Below are positions 9,480-18,113 of a stretch of 64,000 nt of DNA, piece after piece. The stretch comes from an uncultured Paracoccaceae bacterium. GTDB lineage: Bacteria > Pseudomonadota > Alphaproteobacteria > Rhodobacterales > Rhodobacteraceae. The DNA lies in the NCBI GenBank assembly GCA_947489445.1, contig CANLDN010000007.1, forward strand, positions 1-64,000, read 5' to 3'. The notes beneath the pieces were generated by a model. It was not told the DNA's origin. It saw only the letters and a list, made by a program, of their open reading frames with translations, and made no database searches. The position numbers and the translations under genes are program-made. The first letter of the stretch is position 1, and each line of letters opens with the position of its first letter.

Positions 9480-10814
9480 ATGGAGTGGCTGGCCGCCTTG
9501 ACCGATCTCAAGTCGATGGGCATCGAGTGGGCGACCTTTGCGATGTTCGCCTCTCTCCTGCTGTTGCTGCTGACAGGGATGCCGCTCGCGTTTGTGACCC
9601 TGTTGGTTGCATTGATTTTCGCGTTGGGCTGGTTCGGTCCCGCAGCTGTGCCACTGATCACCAGCCGCATTTTCAGCTTTGTAAATTCGTTCGTCTTTGT
9701 CTCAGTACCGATGTTCGTTCTGATGGCTGCGATCCTTGATCGTTCGGGCATTGCCCGTGATCTGTTTGACGCGATGCGGCTCGTCGGCGGCCGCCTGCGC
9801 GGCGGCGTGGCGATCCAGACCTTGCTGGTTGCGGTGGTATTGGCGGCTATGTCGGGGATCATCGGCGGAGAAGTTGTCTTGCTTGGTCTGCTGGCTTTGC
9901 CGCAAATGTTGCGCCTCGGTTATGATCGCAAACTGGCGATCGGTGTGTGTTGTGCGGGCGGAGCCTTGGGCACCATGATCCCACCATCTATTGTTCTGAT
10001 CGTCTATGGCTTGACCGCTAATGTCTCGATCGGAGATCTGTTTACAGCGTCATTTGTTCCCGGCCTGATGCTGGCGGGGCTATACGTGCTGTATATTCTG
10101 GTACGGGTCCAGTTTAACCCTGCGATGGCGCCGATCCCCGAACAGGATGAAATTCCAGCCACCGAAAAGCTGCGTCTGCTCAAGGGTCTGTTCTTGCCCG
10201 GCCTCGTCGTCTTCTTTGTCCTCGGGTCGATTTATGGTGGGATTGCCAGTGTCACTGAAGCTTCTGCCGTCGGGGTGCTTGGTGTCACGTTGTCTACCGT
10301 CGTGCGGGGCGAATTCTCAATGAACCTGCTGATTGGCGCGGCGCGGCAAACACTCGCGACAGTTGGCATGATTGTTTGGATCGGAATTGGGGCAACTGCC
10401 CTTGTAGGTGTGTTCAACCTGATGGGCGGGATTGATTTTGTGTCCCGGCTAATAACGGGTATTTCGGACGAACCCATCGTGATCATACTGTTCATGATGG
10501 CCATCTTATTCGTGCTGGGCATGTTTTTGGACTGGGTCGGTATTGCACTTTTGACCATGCCGATCTTTGTCCCAATCGTCGTCTCGCTCGGATATGATCC
10601 AGTTTGGTTCGGCGTGGTCTTTGCGATGAACATGCAGGTCAGCTTTTTGTCACCACCTTTCGGTCCGGCAGCTTTCTATCTGAAAAGCGTGGCGCCCTCC
10701 GATATTTCGCTGGGGGAAATCTTCCAATCGCTCCTACCTTTTATCGGACTTCAAATCGTTGCTCTCGCGTTGCTCTTGGCTTTCCCTGGGATCACGCTGA
10801 TCGAAGGGCTTTGA
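9480..10814 (+). CDS. dctM: TRAP transporter large permease (DctM)
   Basis: A 444-residue polytopic membrane protein with about 12 hydrophobic segments. The family signature GGALGTMIPPSIVLIVYG (about 160-177) and the second-half mirror motif SFLSPPFGPAAFYLK (about 386-400) are present. It is the sodium-coupled transport subunit of the TRAP system and ends the gntK-dctPQM operon. No clear terminator follows. Confidence 0.9.
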   Translation: MEWLAALTDLKSMGIEWATFAMFASLLLLLLTGMPLAFVTLLVALIFALGWFGPAAVPLITSRIFSFVNSFVFVSVPMFVLMAAILDRSGIARDLFDAMRLVGGRLRGGVAIQTLLVAVVLAAMSGIIGGEVVLLGLLALPQMLRLGYDRKLAIGVCCAGGALGTMIPPSIVLIVYGLTANVSIGDLFTASFVPGLMLAGLYVLYILVRVQFNPAMAPIPEQDEIPATEKLRLLKGLFLPGLVVFFVLGSIYGGIASVTEASAVGVLGVTLSTVVRGEFSMNLLIGAARQTLATVGMIVWIGIGATALVGVFNLMGGIDFVSRLITGISDEPIVIILFMMAILFVLGMFLDWVGIALLTMPIFVPIVVSLGYDPVWFGVVFAMNMQVSFLSPPFGPAAFYLKSVAPSDISLGEIFQSLLPFIGLQIVALALLLAFPGITLIEGL

Positions 10815-11189
10815 ATCGGTCAGGTATCTAGCTTAGCAATCTTAAGTGGCAACCAAGAAACGAAAGATTTGAGACCGCACAAGCTATTTTTGATTGCGCA
10901 TTGCAACATTTAGCAACAGAGCGGACAGCAGTCTGTCTGCTGACCGACGATGATGCCGACAAAATGCTGCGCGGTGCACGAACGTCAGCAATGTCAAGGC
11001 CGCACCGAAGCCCCGACGCGTAAAGCGAACGGCGGGTTCGGGACGTCTCTTAAAGGGCGGTGCCATTTGTCAGGCAAACATGTTGTGATAAATCTAATGG
11101 CCGCTTCGAGCCCATAGTGCATGATGCTGCACTTTGCATCTATGTCCGCTGTCGAGGAAATCATACCGGTAGCTTTGCTTATCGGCGAA
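10815..11189. other. Intergenic stretch with no supported gene
   Basis: 375 bases between the convergent dctM and the unknown minus-strand gene. No reading frame here resembles a protein. A sequence TGATTGCGCATTGCAA at 10891 weakly resembles the LacI operator but is not symmetric. Confidence 0.4.
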
Positions 11190-12026
11190 CTAGATGTCTG
11201 GGAAAAAGGTCGCCACGGCACTTGCGTTTACACCATCCGACCCTCGCCACCAGATCGCAGGATAACTCCAATCATTGTAGTGCTCGCCGGTATGTTCACG
11301 CTGAAACGCAGGAGTAAACTCGCAAAAGTAGCCAGGCCTATTTCGAGGGTGCAGGATACCAGCCATGCTTAGAACCTCTATGAGAACGCGCCGCTCGGCA
11401 GAATTTGATTTTAAAACACCGCCAAGTTCCTTGGCCAAAACGCTGGGACGTGCATCATCCGGCAAGCTTGCCGAAATTCTAAGGATAGTCCGCAAAATGT
11501 CTGCATCCTCCTTAGTAGGCTGAATTTGCATCTCGCGTCTGAACTGAGACAGGTCAAACCAAGCATAAGTAACGTCGTCGTGTCTAACACCACCCCACTT
11601 ATGTCGCTCAAAATTCAGAATATTTAGATCTTCAGCCTGTGGTTCATCGAAATCAAAATATCCACACACTTGGCACAAAGTTGCACCAGAAGAAACTTTA
11701 CAAGACTCACTACTAGCTAGCTTGTGATCCGGGAAATGCTTGGCAAATGCAAAACTTCCCAGAGCAGACCTAAGTTCGAGACGTCTCGATGAAAGGCTTG
11801 CAAGAAATGCGTCTCCAACTTCTTTGGCCGTAACTTCATCCTTTGCTCTGATCAGATCGAGCGCCAGATCGTCGTGATTAGTTATCAAATTGTCGAACCA
11901 ATACCCTTTGGACTTGGCATACGAAACATCGTCGGCGTTCGCCCCTGGGGTCTGTGCTTCGAGCCACCCTGATCGCCAATGGGCATCAAGCAAGATTTTT
12001 CTGGCCTTTTTGTCAAAGACTTTCAT
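11190..12026 (-). CDS. Hypothetical protein with a CxxC pair
   Basis: An open frame of 278 codons with normal protein-like composition. I do not recognise the family. It is soluble, with no signal peptide or membrane segment; a CQVCGYFDFDEP motif near the middle could hold a metal or a disulfide, and the C-terminus (SYPAIWWRGSDG) is rich in aromatic residues. The start at 12026 is the second in-frame ATG; the first, at 12044, is equally possible since neither has a clear ribosome binding site. The gene uses more A/T than the flanking operons, suggesting acquisition. Nothing nearby points to its function. Confidence 0.6.
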   Translation of the reverse strand: MKVFDKKARKILLDAHWRSGWLEAQTPGANADDVSYAKSKGYWFDNLITNHDDLALDLIRAKDEVTAKEVGDAFLASLSSRRLELRSALGSFAFAKHFPDHKLASSESCKVSSGATLCQVCGYFDFDEPQAEDLNILNFERHKWGGVRHDDVTYAWFDLSQFRREMQIQPTKEDADILRTILRISASLPDDARPSVLAKELGGVLKSNSAERRVLIEVLSMAGILHPRNRPGYFCEFTPAFQREHTGEHYNDWSYPAIWWRGSDGVNASAVATFFPDI

Positions 12027-12303
12027 CGGTACTGCTAACAACATATCGATGGTATTTTCAAGTTCTGCGGGGAAAGCCGACCTTCATTGCTGCTCTTACA
12101 ACGGCAGCAAGGTCCGCGTTGCTGCCGTTGCGCCGCCGTCTACTAGCCGTCCGCAGTGCGGACAGAGTTGCCGTTCGTCATATCTGGCTCAATGTCTGCT
12201 AGGCAGCTATGCTTGCTATGGAGACGCGCTGAGACATGCGCGCCTTTTGGTTCGATAGCAGTCGGATCCCAAAGCAGGGGATTTTTTGACAACAACCGCA
12301 GAG

Positions 12304-12741
12304 ATGACGGCGGCGTTGAAAGACCATTTTATTCTGCATCTCAGAAAGGTGGGTTTCAAGGGATCTTTTCCGAACTTCCACCGTGACGACGACCACTTTG
12401 TTTGTCTGGTGAACGTCCAGTTCAACAGTGTCGGCGAAAAGTTTTGCATGAACCTAGGTTTCGCCGACGTCGAGCGCAGGAATATCGTCACGCATTGCCG
12501 TGACTTAGAACCGAAAAAACTCCGCCTTTCCATGAGTGGCTCACTGATCGAAGGCAACAACCATCTGTCCGGCCGATGGCGGGTGGGGGCGCAGCCATTG
12601 GGCGACGAAATATACGGTGACTCGTGGTTCGGTTATGCTCCGGGACAGTATGGTGAGGACCGTTCGGTTGTAGCTGTCGATCCGGGCATGCTGGCACGCC
12701 ACTGTACAACCCTGTTCGAGAAAGAGTCCGATACTTGGTAG
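12304..12741 (+). CDS. DUF4304-like protein
   Basis: A 145-codon frame whose N-terminal half matches the DUF4304 pattern (a helix with LRKVGFKG, then F...R....VCLVNVQ...). The function of the family is unknown. An in-frame TTG at 12286, with a G-rich stretch upstream, is an alternative start. It ends at ESDTW without the usual C-terminal segment, so it may be slightly truncated. It stands alone between the unknown minus-strand gene and the haem locus. Confidence 0.6.
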   Translation: MTAALKDHFILHLRKVGFKGSFPNFHRDDDHFVCLVNVQFNSVGEKFCMNLGFADVERRNIVTHCRDLEPKKLRLSMSGSLIEGNNHLSGRWRVGAQPLGDEIYGDSWFGYAPGQYGEDRSVVAVDPGMLARHCTTLFEKESDTW

Positions 12742-13099
12742 GCCGAACGCCGCGCGTTTGCGGCAGGCATGGCGACACGTCCAATGGGCTGAGCCGTGAG
12801 GCCGGTAATAACTGTCGGCTATTTGCCCCCGAATGCAGTTCAATTCCCAGTCAACAGAGCGGACATCCCCAACTCGTAAGTCATATGGGACTATGCGCTC
12901 TTTTCCAACTGAAGTGCCCATAATGCCAACGGTGGGTGAGGCCACTGCCGTGAAAACAAGTCTTTTTGCGGTCGTAATCCGATCATCTTAATCTGAGCCA
13001 CCATAACGAGCACGGTGATGACCATTCGGCCAGGGTTGGATCCCAAAACCCTATGTTGTTACCGTTAGGCGATTGCATCCGGCTTTTAGGCAACCACGC
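12742..13099. other. Intergenic stretch with no supported gene
   Basis: 358 bases between the DUF4304-like gene and the 3' end of tonB. Several short frames exist on both strands but none has a plausible start site, family motif or partner. An imperfect inverted repeat (TTTAGGC/GCCTA, about 13085-13104) lies at the tonB stop and might help end the minus-strand transcript, but it lacks a T-run. Confidence 0.35.
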
Positions 13100-13885
13100 C
13101 TAGCCACCCGCAATCTCGATCTGCCATCTTGTCCGTGCACCTGTCGGCGGCGGCGGAAAAGGTGCCGCCTGCCTGATCACCTGTTGGGCAAGTCGGTCCA
13201 CTTCGCGGCTGCCAGAGCTGCGGGCGATGGTGACGCTGGCAAGACTGCCGTTGGCGCCAATGGTGAAAGTGACAATGGCAACGCCGCGTTCACTGGTGCG
13301 GGGCCGCCGCACACGCGCAATCTGGTTCAGCACGATACCGCTATAGTTCGTGGCGGCCGCATTGGCGCGCGCGGCGGTTCGGGTCGCGGTTGTGGCGTTT
13401 GATCCTGATTGCAGTGCCGTGGCCGCGCGGGGCGTCGTGTTCGCCCCTGCTGTGGCATCCTGTTGTGCGTTGCCTTCCCGCGGCGCGGAGGAGATTTGCG
13501 CAAGGTCAGTGGGCCGCGCGACAGGCCGGGCAGCTTTTTGTAGCGGCTCGGCGGCCGATGTCGCAACAGCCGCCATTTGCGTGATCGCATTGGATGTTAC
13601 GGTCGGTCGCAGTGGTATGACGGGGGCGACATCCGCAATTCCGGGGCGCACAGCTATATCGGTGGTCTGTACCGGATGGATAGCCTGCGCCGCGATGGGC
13701 GGTGTTGGCTGCAAGACCCCCATGGCCAGGTCGGCAAAGGATGATCCGACCTTTGCCTCGGCCACCGGACCGGCGACGGCGATTTGCGTGCTTTCCCGGT
13801 GCTGCCAATTGCCAAGCCCTAGCAGGTGTATCCCGCTGGCCAAGATCAGGCAAAACCCCATCAGCACACGCGATTGCAGGATCAT
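13100..13885 (-). CDS. tonB: TonB family energy transducer
   Basis: A 261-residue protein with one N-terminal membrane anchor (about residues 8-26), a long Pro/Ala/Thr-rich periplasmic linker, and a C-terminal TonB domain (about 180-261). The TonB domain shows the order YSGIVLNQIARVRRPR, GVAIVTFTIGANGSL and SSGSREVDRLAQQVIRQAAPFP. It carries proton-motive energy from ExbBD to the outer-membrane receptor. Its start overlaps the stop of the second exbD by four bases. As the last gene of the hmuR-exbB-exbD-exbD-tonB operon it is probably dedicated to haem uptake. Confidence 0.85.
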   Translation of the reverse strand: MILQSRVLMGFCLILASGIHLLGLGNWQHRESTQIAVAGPVAEAKVGSSFADLAMGVLQPTPPIAAQAIHPVQTTDIAVRPGIADVAPVIPLRPTVTSNAITQMAAVATSAAEPLQKAARPVARPTDLAQISSAPREGNAQQDATAGANTTPRAATALQSGSNATTATRTAARANAAATNYSGIVLNQIARVRRPRTSERGVAIVTFTIGANGSLASVTIARSSGSREVDRLAQQVIRQAAPFPPPPTGARTRWQIEIAGG

Positions 13886-14259
13886 TCCAGCACCGTTTCT
13901 GTGGCAATCAGGATCGTTTCCGCCCCGGCATCGCGCAGGTCTGCACTGATTTGCAACAACGTCTTTGCCGGCAATGCCCGGTCGGGGATGACATGCACCG
14001 GACCGTCACCATATGCGGCCAGAAAACGGTCTAACTGCGTCACAACCGCCCCGTCCGACTGCATGCGTCCGTCTGCATGGATGACCAACCCCTTAGGCGG
14101 CTGGGTTGGATCCAGATCGCGTGTTTCGACCAATTGCAGGTCATCTTTCAACGGGGGTGCCAATGTGCCTGCGATCAAGAAAAAGATCAGCATCAGGAAG
14201 ACGATGTTGATCAAGGCAATCGTTGGCTCTGGCTTGGATTTGCGTCGTGCCAGCGTCAT
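13882..14259 (-). CDS. exbD: ExbD/TolR family biopolymer transport protein (second copy)
   Basis: A 125-residue ExbD/TolR-type protein: a short cytoplasmic N-terminus, one transmembrane helix (PTIALINIVFLMLIFFLIAG) and a periplasmic domain. The family's conserved membrane aspartate is replaced: the expected D of the PLIDV/SLIDI motif reads as N in ALINIVFL. The gene overlaps the other exbD and tonB by four bases each. Together with the first copy it may form a heteromeric ExbD pair around the ExbB pentamer. Confidence 0.82.
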   Translation of the reverse strand: MTLARRKSKPEPTIALINIVFLMLIFFLIAGTLAPPLKDDLQLVETRDLDPTQPPKGLVIHADGRMQSDGAVVTQLDRFLAAYGDGPVHVIPDRALPAKTLLQISADLRDAGAETILIATETVLE

Positions 14260-14624
14260 GCAGGCACCAAGACGTTCAGCAAAAGATTTGCGACAACGCG
14301 CACCGCCGTCAGCACATCGGTCAGTCGCTGTGCGGTCACATCAGGGCCAAGTGACAGAATTGCAGTCACCGGATCGGTTTGGGTTAGCGCCGTTGCCAAA
14401 TCCTTTAACGCAACCGGATCGCCGTTGAGCGTTACGGTATCCGCCTCCACTTTGACAAAAACCGGCGCGGCTGTGGGCGCAACGGCGCCGCTTGCCCCAA
14501 GAGGCAGGGGTACAAGCCCGAATTTGGAAAATGTCGACGACAGCATGAAAAACAACAGCAAAAGAAAGATGATATCAATCAGTGATGTCATCGATAAACG
14601 ACGTCTGGCGGTTCTACGCCGCAT
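14256..14624 (-). CDS. exbD: ExbD/TolR family biopolymer transport protein (first copy)
   Basis: A 122-residue ExbD/TolR-type protein with an Arg-rich N-terminus, a transmembrane helix containing the essential proton-path aspartate in MTSLIDIIFLLLLFFML, and a periplasmic domain. It overlaps exbB by 11 bases and the second exbD by four. With ExbB it forms the proton channel that energises TonB. Confidence 0.85.
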   Translation of the reverse strand: MRRRTARRRLSMTSLIDIIFLLLLFFMLSSTFSKFGLVPLPLGASGAVAPTAAPVFVKVEADTVTLNGDPVALKDLATALTQTDPVTAILSLGPDVTAQRLTDVLTAVRVVANLLLNVLVPA

Positions 14625-15261
14625 CCGCTGCGACCTGTTCAGACATTTCTGATGTCAGCGGGGCGACGATGTTTTGGATCGCTTGCCCAGCAAATACTCG
14701 TTCTGCATCCATGCGCTGTTCAAACCATGACAGGACCAGCGAGGTGGGCATCGCAACGGCAAGGCCGACCGCCGTTGTGAGCAGCGCCACCCAAATCCCC
14801 CCGGCAAGAAGCGATGGGTCCACCTGATTGCCCGCGTCTTGCAATGCCTGAAAGGCCGAAATCATCCCAAGGACAGTGCCGAACAGACCCAGCAACGGCG
14901 CAATCTGGGCGACATTGTCAAGAAACCTGAAACCGCGTTCAAGTTGCATGAACTGCGCCTCGGCCTCGGCCTCAAGCCTGGCGGCGAGGGTGGTTGGTGC
15001 GGTGTCGGATGCGGTGAAACCGGTCTGCATAACCGGCGTAAGATAGGTTTTGCTGCACCCTAGCTCTGCAACCGCGAAGGTGCGTTTCCCGCTGTCCCAC
15101 AGGGTTAAGGCACGCTGCAACTCATGATGCCGCCCCACGCCTGCCGCGCGAAACTGGATGATTTTATAAAGTGTCACGGTCAGCGCCAGAATCGAGACTG
15201 CCAGCAGGATGGCAACGACAGGTCCACCCATTTCGATGATGCTGTGAAGCGGTGCAAACAT
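14614..15261 (-). CDS. exbB: MotA/TolQ/ExbB proton channel family protein
   Basis: A 215-residue inner-membrane protein with three predicted helices. The first is near residues 10-32; the second and third lie around LDNVAQIAPLLGLFGTVLGMI and GGIWVALLTTAVGLAVAMP, the classical TolQ/ExbB signature. Slightly shorter than E. coli ExbB. It follows the small exported protein by 12 bases in the haem operon. Confidence 0.88.
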   Translation of the reverse strand: MFAPLHSIIEMGGPVVAILLAVSILALTVTLYKIIQFRAAGVGRHHELQRALTLWDSGKRTFAVAELGCSKTYLTPVMQTGFTASDTAPTTLAARLEAEAEAQFMQLERGFRFLDNVAQIAPLLGLFGTVLGMISAFQALQDAGNQVDPSLLAGGIWVALLTTAVGLAVAMPTSLVLSWFEQRMDAERVFAGQAIQNIVAPLTSEMSEQVAADAA

Positions 15262-15273
15262 GGATCTGTTCCT

Positions 15274-15693
15274 TTAGCCAAGCAGGGCGATTGCGGTGCG
15301 GTTGATCAATCTCAGCGTTGAGCTGCAGATATTTGCGCCAAGCGCACCTGCCTCGCACGTGCTGGCTCCGTTGATCAGGATGCGCGACAGCCCGTCACAA
15401 GCCAGACCCGGCACTTCGAATTGCCGTACACGCGGGCGGTTGGCGGGCAGCGTGCCAAAGTCGAAGAGACTGAGTTGATTGACCGCCCCATCGGCGTCGA
15501 ACAGGACGGTTTCGTATACCACCTGCGCGATATCGGTGGCATGTGTATTTTCGACCAGAAACGAAAGGCGACAGGCTGTATCGGTCGTCTCTGCGGTGTT
15601 GAGTTCGACCCGCACCGCGCTGTCCTCTGCTGCGGCAGGTACCGCCGCAGACGCGACAAGCAACGTGAGGATGATGGCTGTTCTCGGCAACAT
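15274..15693 (-). CDS. Small exported protein of the haem-uptake operon
   Basis: A 140-codon gene whose start overlaps the receptor stop (TGATG). An N-terminal signal peptide (LPRTAIILTLLVASAAVPAAA) precedes a soluble domain with four cysteines (TACRL, LACDG, STCEAG, NICSS), probably two disulfides. I know of no assigned function; proteins of this size and form recur between hmuR-type receptors and exbB in Rhodobacterales. The tight coupling to the receptor and the ExbBD-TonB machinery suggests a periplasmic accessory role in haem uptake. A longer frame upstream is rejected because it lies within the receptor gene. Confidence 0.75.
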   Translation of the reverse strand: MLPRTAIILTLLVASAAVPAAAEDSAVRVELNTAETTDTACRLSFLVENTHATDIAQVVYETVLFDADGAVNQLSLFDFGTLPANRPRVRQFEVPGLACDGLSRILINGASTCEAGALGANICSSTLRLINRTAIALLG

Positions 15694-17789
15694 CAGAACA
15701 TCCGGGACACTGACAGGTTGATGCTGCGACCCGCGCGGCGCACATCGGCGCTTTGCAGATGTGTCCGGTAATCTGTATCGGCAAGATTGGTCACGCCAAG
15801 CCGTATGGTAAGATCCTCGAACACACCTTCGTCGGGCGTCCATGCCGCATAGATATCGTGGATCACCTCATCAGGGGTGTCGATTGTTGTGACACCCGTC
15901 ATGCCCGCGCTTGACCGGCTTTTGCTTTCGTAATGGGTTCCGGTCCAACCCAATTCCAGATTGACGGCGGGAATGCGTGTGCCCAGCGACAGCACTAGCG
16001 TGTTGGCAGGAATGCGGTCTTCCAGATTGGGGTTCAGGGATGCCGGATCATTTTCATTTTCGCCATCCAGATTGGTGTAGGCAAGCGCACCAAAGAACCG
16101 TTCAGATTCGTAGGCGGCTTCGAGTTCCACGCCCTGAATGGACGCCTCGTCTATATTGACAAAGACCGGTTCGCCTGCGGCCCCTGCATTATTGCGGGCG
16201 ATCAGGTTATCAAGGTCGTTGCGGAAAGCGACCGTTTTGAATGACAGTTGATCACCTGTGCCAATCACATCGTTTCGGCTGTAGGAAAAGCCCAGTTCGA
16301 TATTGCGGCTTTCCTCGTTTTCAAGTGTTCCTGCCGATACCTGATCTGCACCGCCGGTCGTCGCGCGGCTGTCATAAAGCTCGTCCACGACTGGCAAACG
16401 TTCGGTGTAAGAGGCAGAACTGAAAACCGCCCATTGATCCGTCAGCTGGTAATGCAGCGCAAGCGTGGCGGCCCGGCCTTCGCCGTCAACCGTTTGATCT
16501 GTGGGGACCTGATCGCCCGGTGTCGTTTCCTGAAAATCGATGCGGGCGCCGGTCAGCACGGTCAGCTGCTGATCCCAGATGAATTCGTTCTGGGCAAAAA
16601 TGCCGATGGTGTCTGTTGTACCTTCGGGCTGAAACGCCGCATTAGCGGCAGAGGCGCGGGTGCTGATCCGGTCTTGCTGGCTAATATCAACGCCGAAGGT
16701 CAGATAGTTTTCAGCAGCAGCCCCCTGAAATTGCGCGGTGTTTTCAATGCGCAGCCCCCGCCCTTCATAGGCGTAATCGGTGTCAAAACTGTCGGCGATG
16801 CCGGGACTGCCCTGAAAATCGGTGGCGTTGTTTTCGGATTTGCCGTAGGACAACTGAACCTCAAGATCGATCAGGTTATTGTCCAAGGGGTTGTATTGGT
16901 AGTTCACGAAGGCAGTTGTGTCGATCACTTCGCGATCAACGGTGCCGAAGAAACTGACATTGTCGATCACATCCAATAGCTGATCATCCGCTTCGCCCTG
17001 ATAGCGGATATAGCCAATTTCAACCACGTGCTCATCCGCGTCGCCAAAACGAAGCGTGCCTTTGACCAATACGTTTGTTTCGGTGATGCGCGTGCCAAGG
17101 ATGCGGTCGCCGTCACCGCTTTCCATGAAATCACTGTCGTCATAGATAAACCCGATCAGGCCATCGAACTGATCATCAGGTGCAAAGGCAAGGAAGGTTG
17201 CGGATTCCCTGCCGTCACCATTGCTGCGATATTCCAGCTTTTGATCAATGCCAAAGGGGTCGCCCGGTTCAAGAAAGTCCGAGGCGTCTTTTGTTTCCAG
17301 CGACACGACACCTGCCAGCGCACCCGCGCCGTAAAGGGTCGATGATGCAGGCCCACGCAGGATTTCGACTGTTTTGAAGAACGCTGGGTCGGTAAACAGC
17401 GACCCCTGCCGATAGGATTCGTAGTATTTTTTGACCCCGTCAATCAACGTCACAATCCGTGGTTCATCGGCAGAGGTCCCGCCACCGATCCCACGGATAT
17501 TCAGGCTTTCGCCAAATCGCGATTCCGACCCCACGGTCGAGATACCGGGGCTGCGTTCCAGCACATCGCCAATGGTGCCCGGCTGCACCGTTGCGATATC
17601 GTCCTCATCAAGGACCGAAATGGATTGCGGTGCGTCAATCGCGACTTTTTCCGCACCAGCCCCCAGCACGATACGCCCAAGCGGTGTGAAGGTTTCGACA
17701 TCTTCCTGTGCCATGGCAGGTGCCGCGACGGTGCTAATCACGGCCACAGATGTCAGCAAAATATGTCGTTTTGATTTTCCGATACGCAT
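15693..17789 (-). CDS. hmuR: TonB-dependent haem/haemoglobin receptor
   Basis: A 698-residue outer-membrane receptor. The start at 17789 gives a clean signal peptide (cleavage after AMAQ); a longer frame reaching 18893 would run back through the divergent haem-utilisation gene and is rejected. An N-terminal plug domain (about 45-160, with GDVLERSPGISTVG and NIRGIGGG) is followed by a 22-strand-type barrel ending in the terminal phenylalanine typical of outer-membrane proteins. It belongs to the haemoglobin/transferrin/lactoferrin receptor family. It heads the minus-strand operon carrying its own ExbBD-TonB and is divergent from hmuSTUV. Confidence 0.9.
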   Translation of the reverse strand: MRIGKSKRHILLTSVAVISTVAAPAMAQEDVETFTPLGRIVLGAGAEKVAIDAPQSISVLDEDDIATVQPGTIGDVLERSPGISTVGSESRFGESLNIRGIGGGTSADEPRIVTLIDGVKKYYESYRQGSLFTDPAFFKTVEILRGPASSTLYGAGALAGVVSLETKDASDFLEPGDPFGIDQKLEYRSNGDGRESATFLAFAPDDQFDGLIGFIYDDSDFMESGDGDRILGTRITETNVLVKGTLRFGDADEHVVEIGYIRYQGEADDQLLDVIDNVSFFGTVDREVIDTTAFVNYQYNPLDNNLIDLEVQLSYGKSENNATDFQGSPGIADSFDTDYAYEGRGLRIENTAQFQGAAAENYLTFGVDISQQDRISTRASAANAAFQPEGTTDTIGIFAQNEFIWDQQLTVLTGARIDFQETTPGDQVPTDQTVDGEGRAATLALHYQLTDQWAVFSSASYTERLPVVDELYDSRATTGGADQVSAGTLENEESRNIELGFSYSRNDVIGTGDQLSFKTVAFRNDLDNLIARNNAGAAGEPVFVNIDEASIQGVELEAAYESERFFGALAYTNLDGENENDPASLNPNLEDRIPANTLVLSLGTRIPAVNLELGWTGTHYESKSRSSAGMTGVTTIDTPDEVIHDIYAAWTPDEGVFEDLTIRLGVTNLADTDYRTHLQSADVRRAGRSINLSVSRMF

Positions 17790-18113
17790 AGACTTCCCAA
17801 TCTTTTCTGCGGTTATGCTGGCTGGGAAGCTGGCGTTGCCTTTCCGCTTATTAATGCTGACAAAAAGAGTCAAGTACCTTGACGGACTTGCGTTGTTGCA
17901 ACGCAGTTCTATGCAAAACCCGCAAAAAAAGTGGAGTTTGGGATGCCGACGTCGACAATGCGCACAGACCCCCCTTGCATCTGAACTACAATTCCTAGTA
18001 ATCCTATCAGGAATAGGGTGGATGTTATCCATCACCCCCTCGCAGCCAGGCGGAATCGCATTCCCGGCCCAGCCGTTTCTCTTCCTTATCGTCGCATCAC
18101 AGCAAGGCAGACA
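17790..18113. promoter_or_regulatory. Divergent control region of the haem locus
   Basis: 324 bases between hmuR and hmuS, which must hold both promoters. An inverted repeat ATTCCT-N12-AGGAAT lies at 17991-18014. TGACAAAAAGAGTCA near 17859 is an interrupted TGA/TCA dyad that could be an iron-responsive operator (RirA, Irr or Fur type). I cannot assign either to a known box with confidence. Confidence 0.4.

Noticed and set aside
10891..10906. Third copy of the gntK operator
   Set aside because: Shares TGATTGCGCA with the operator but is not palindromic and lies after the operon.
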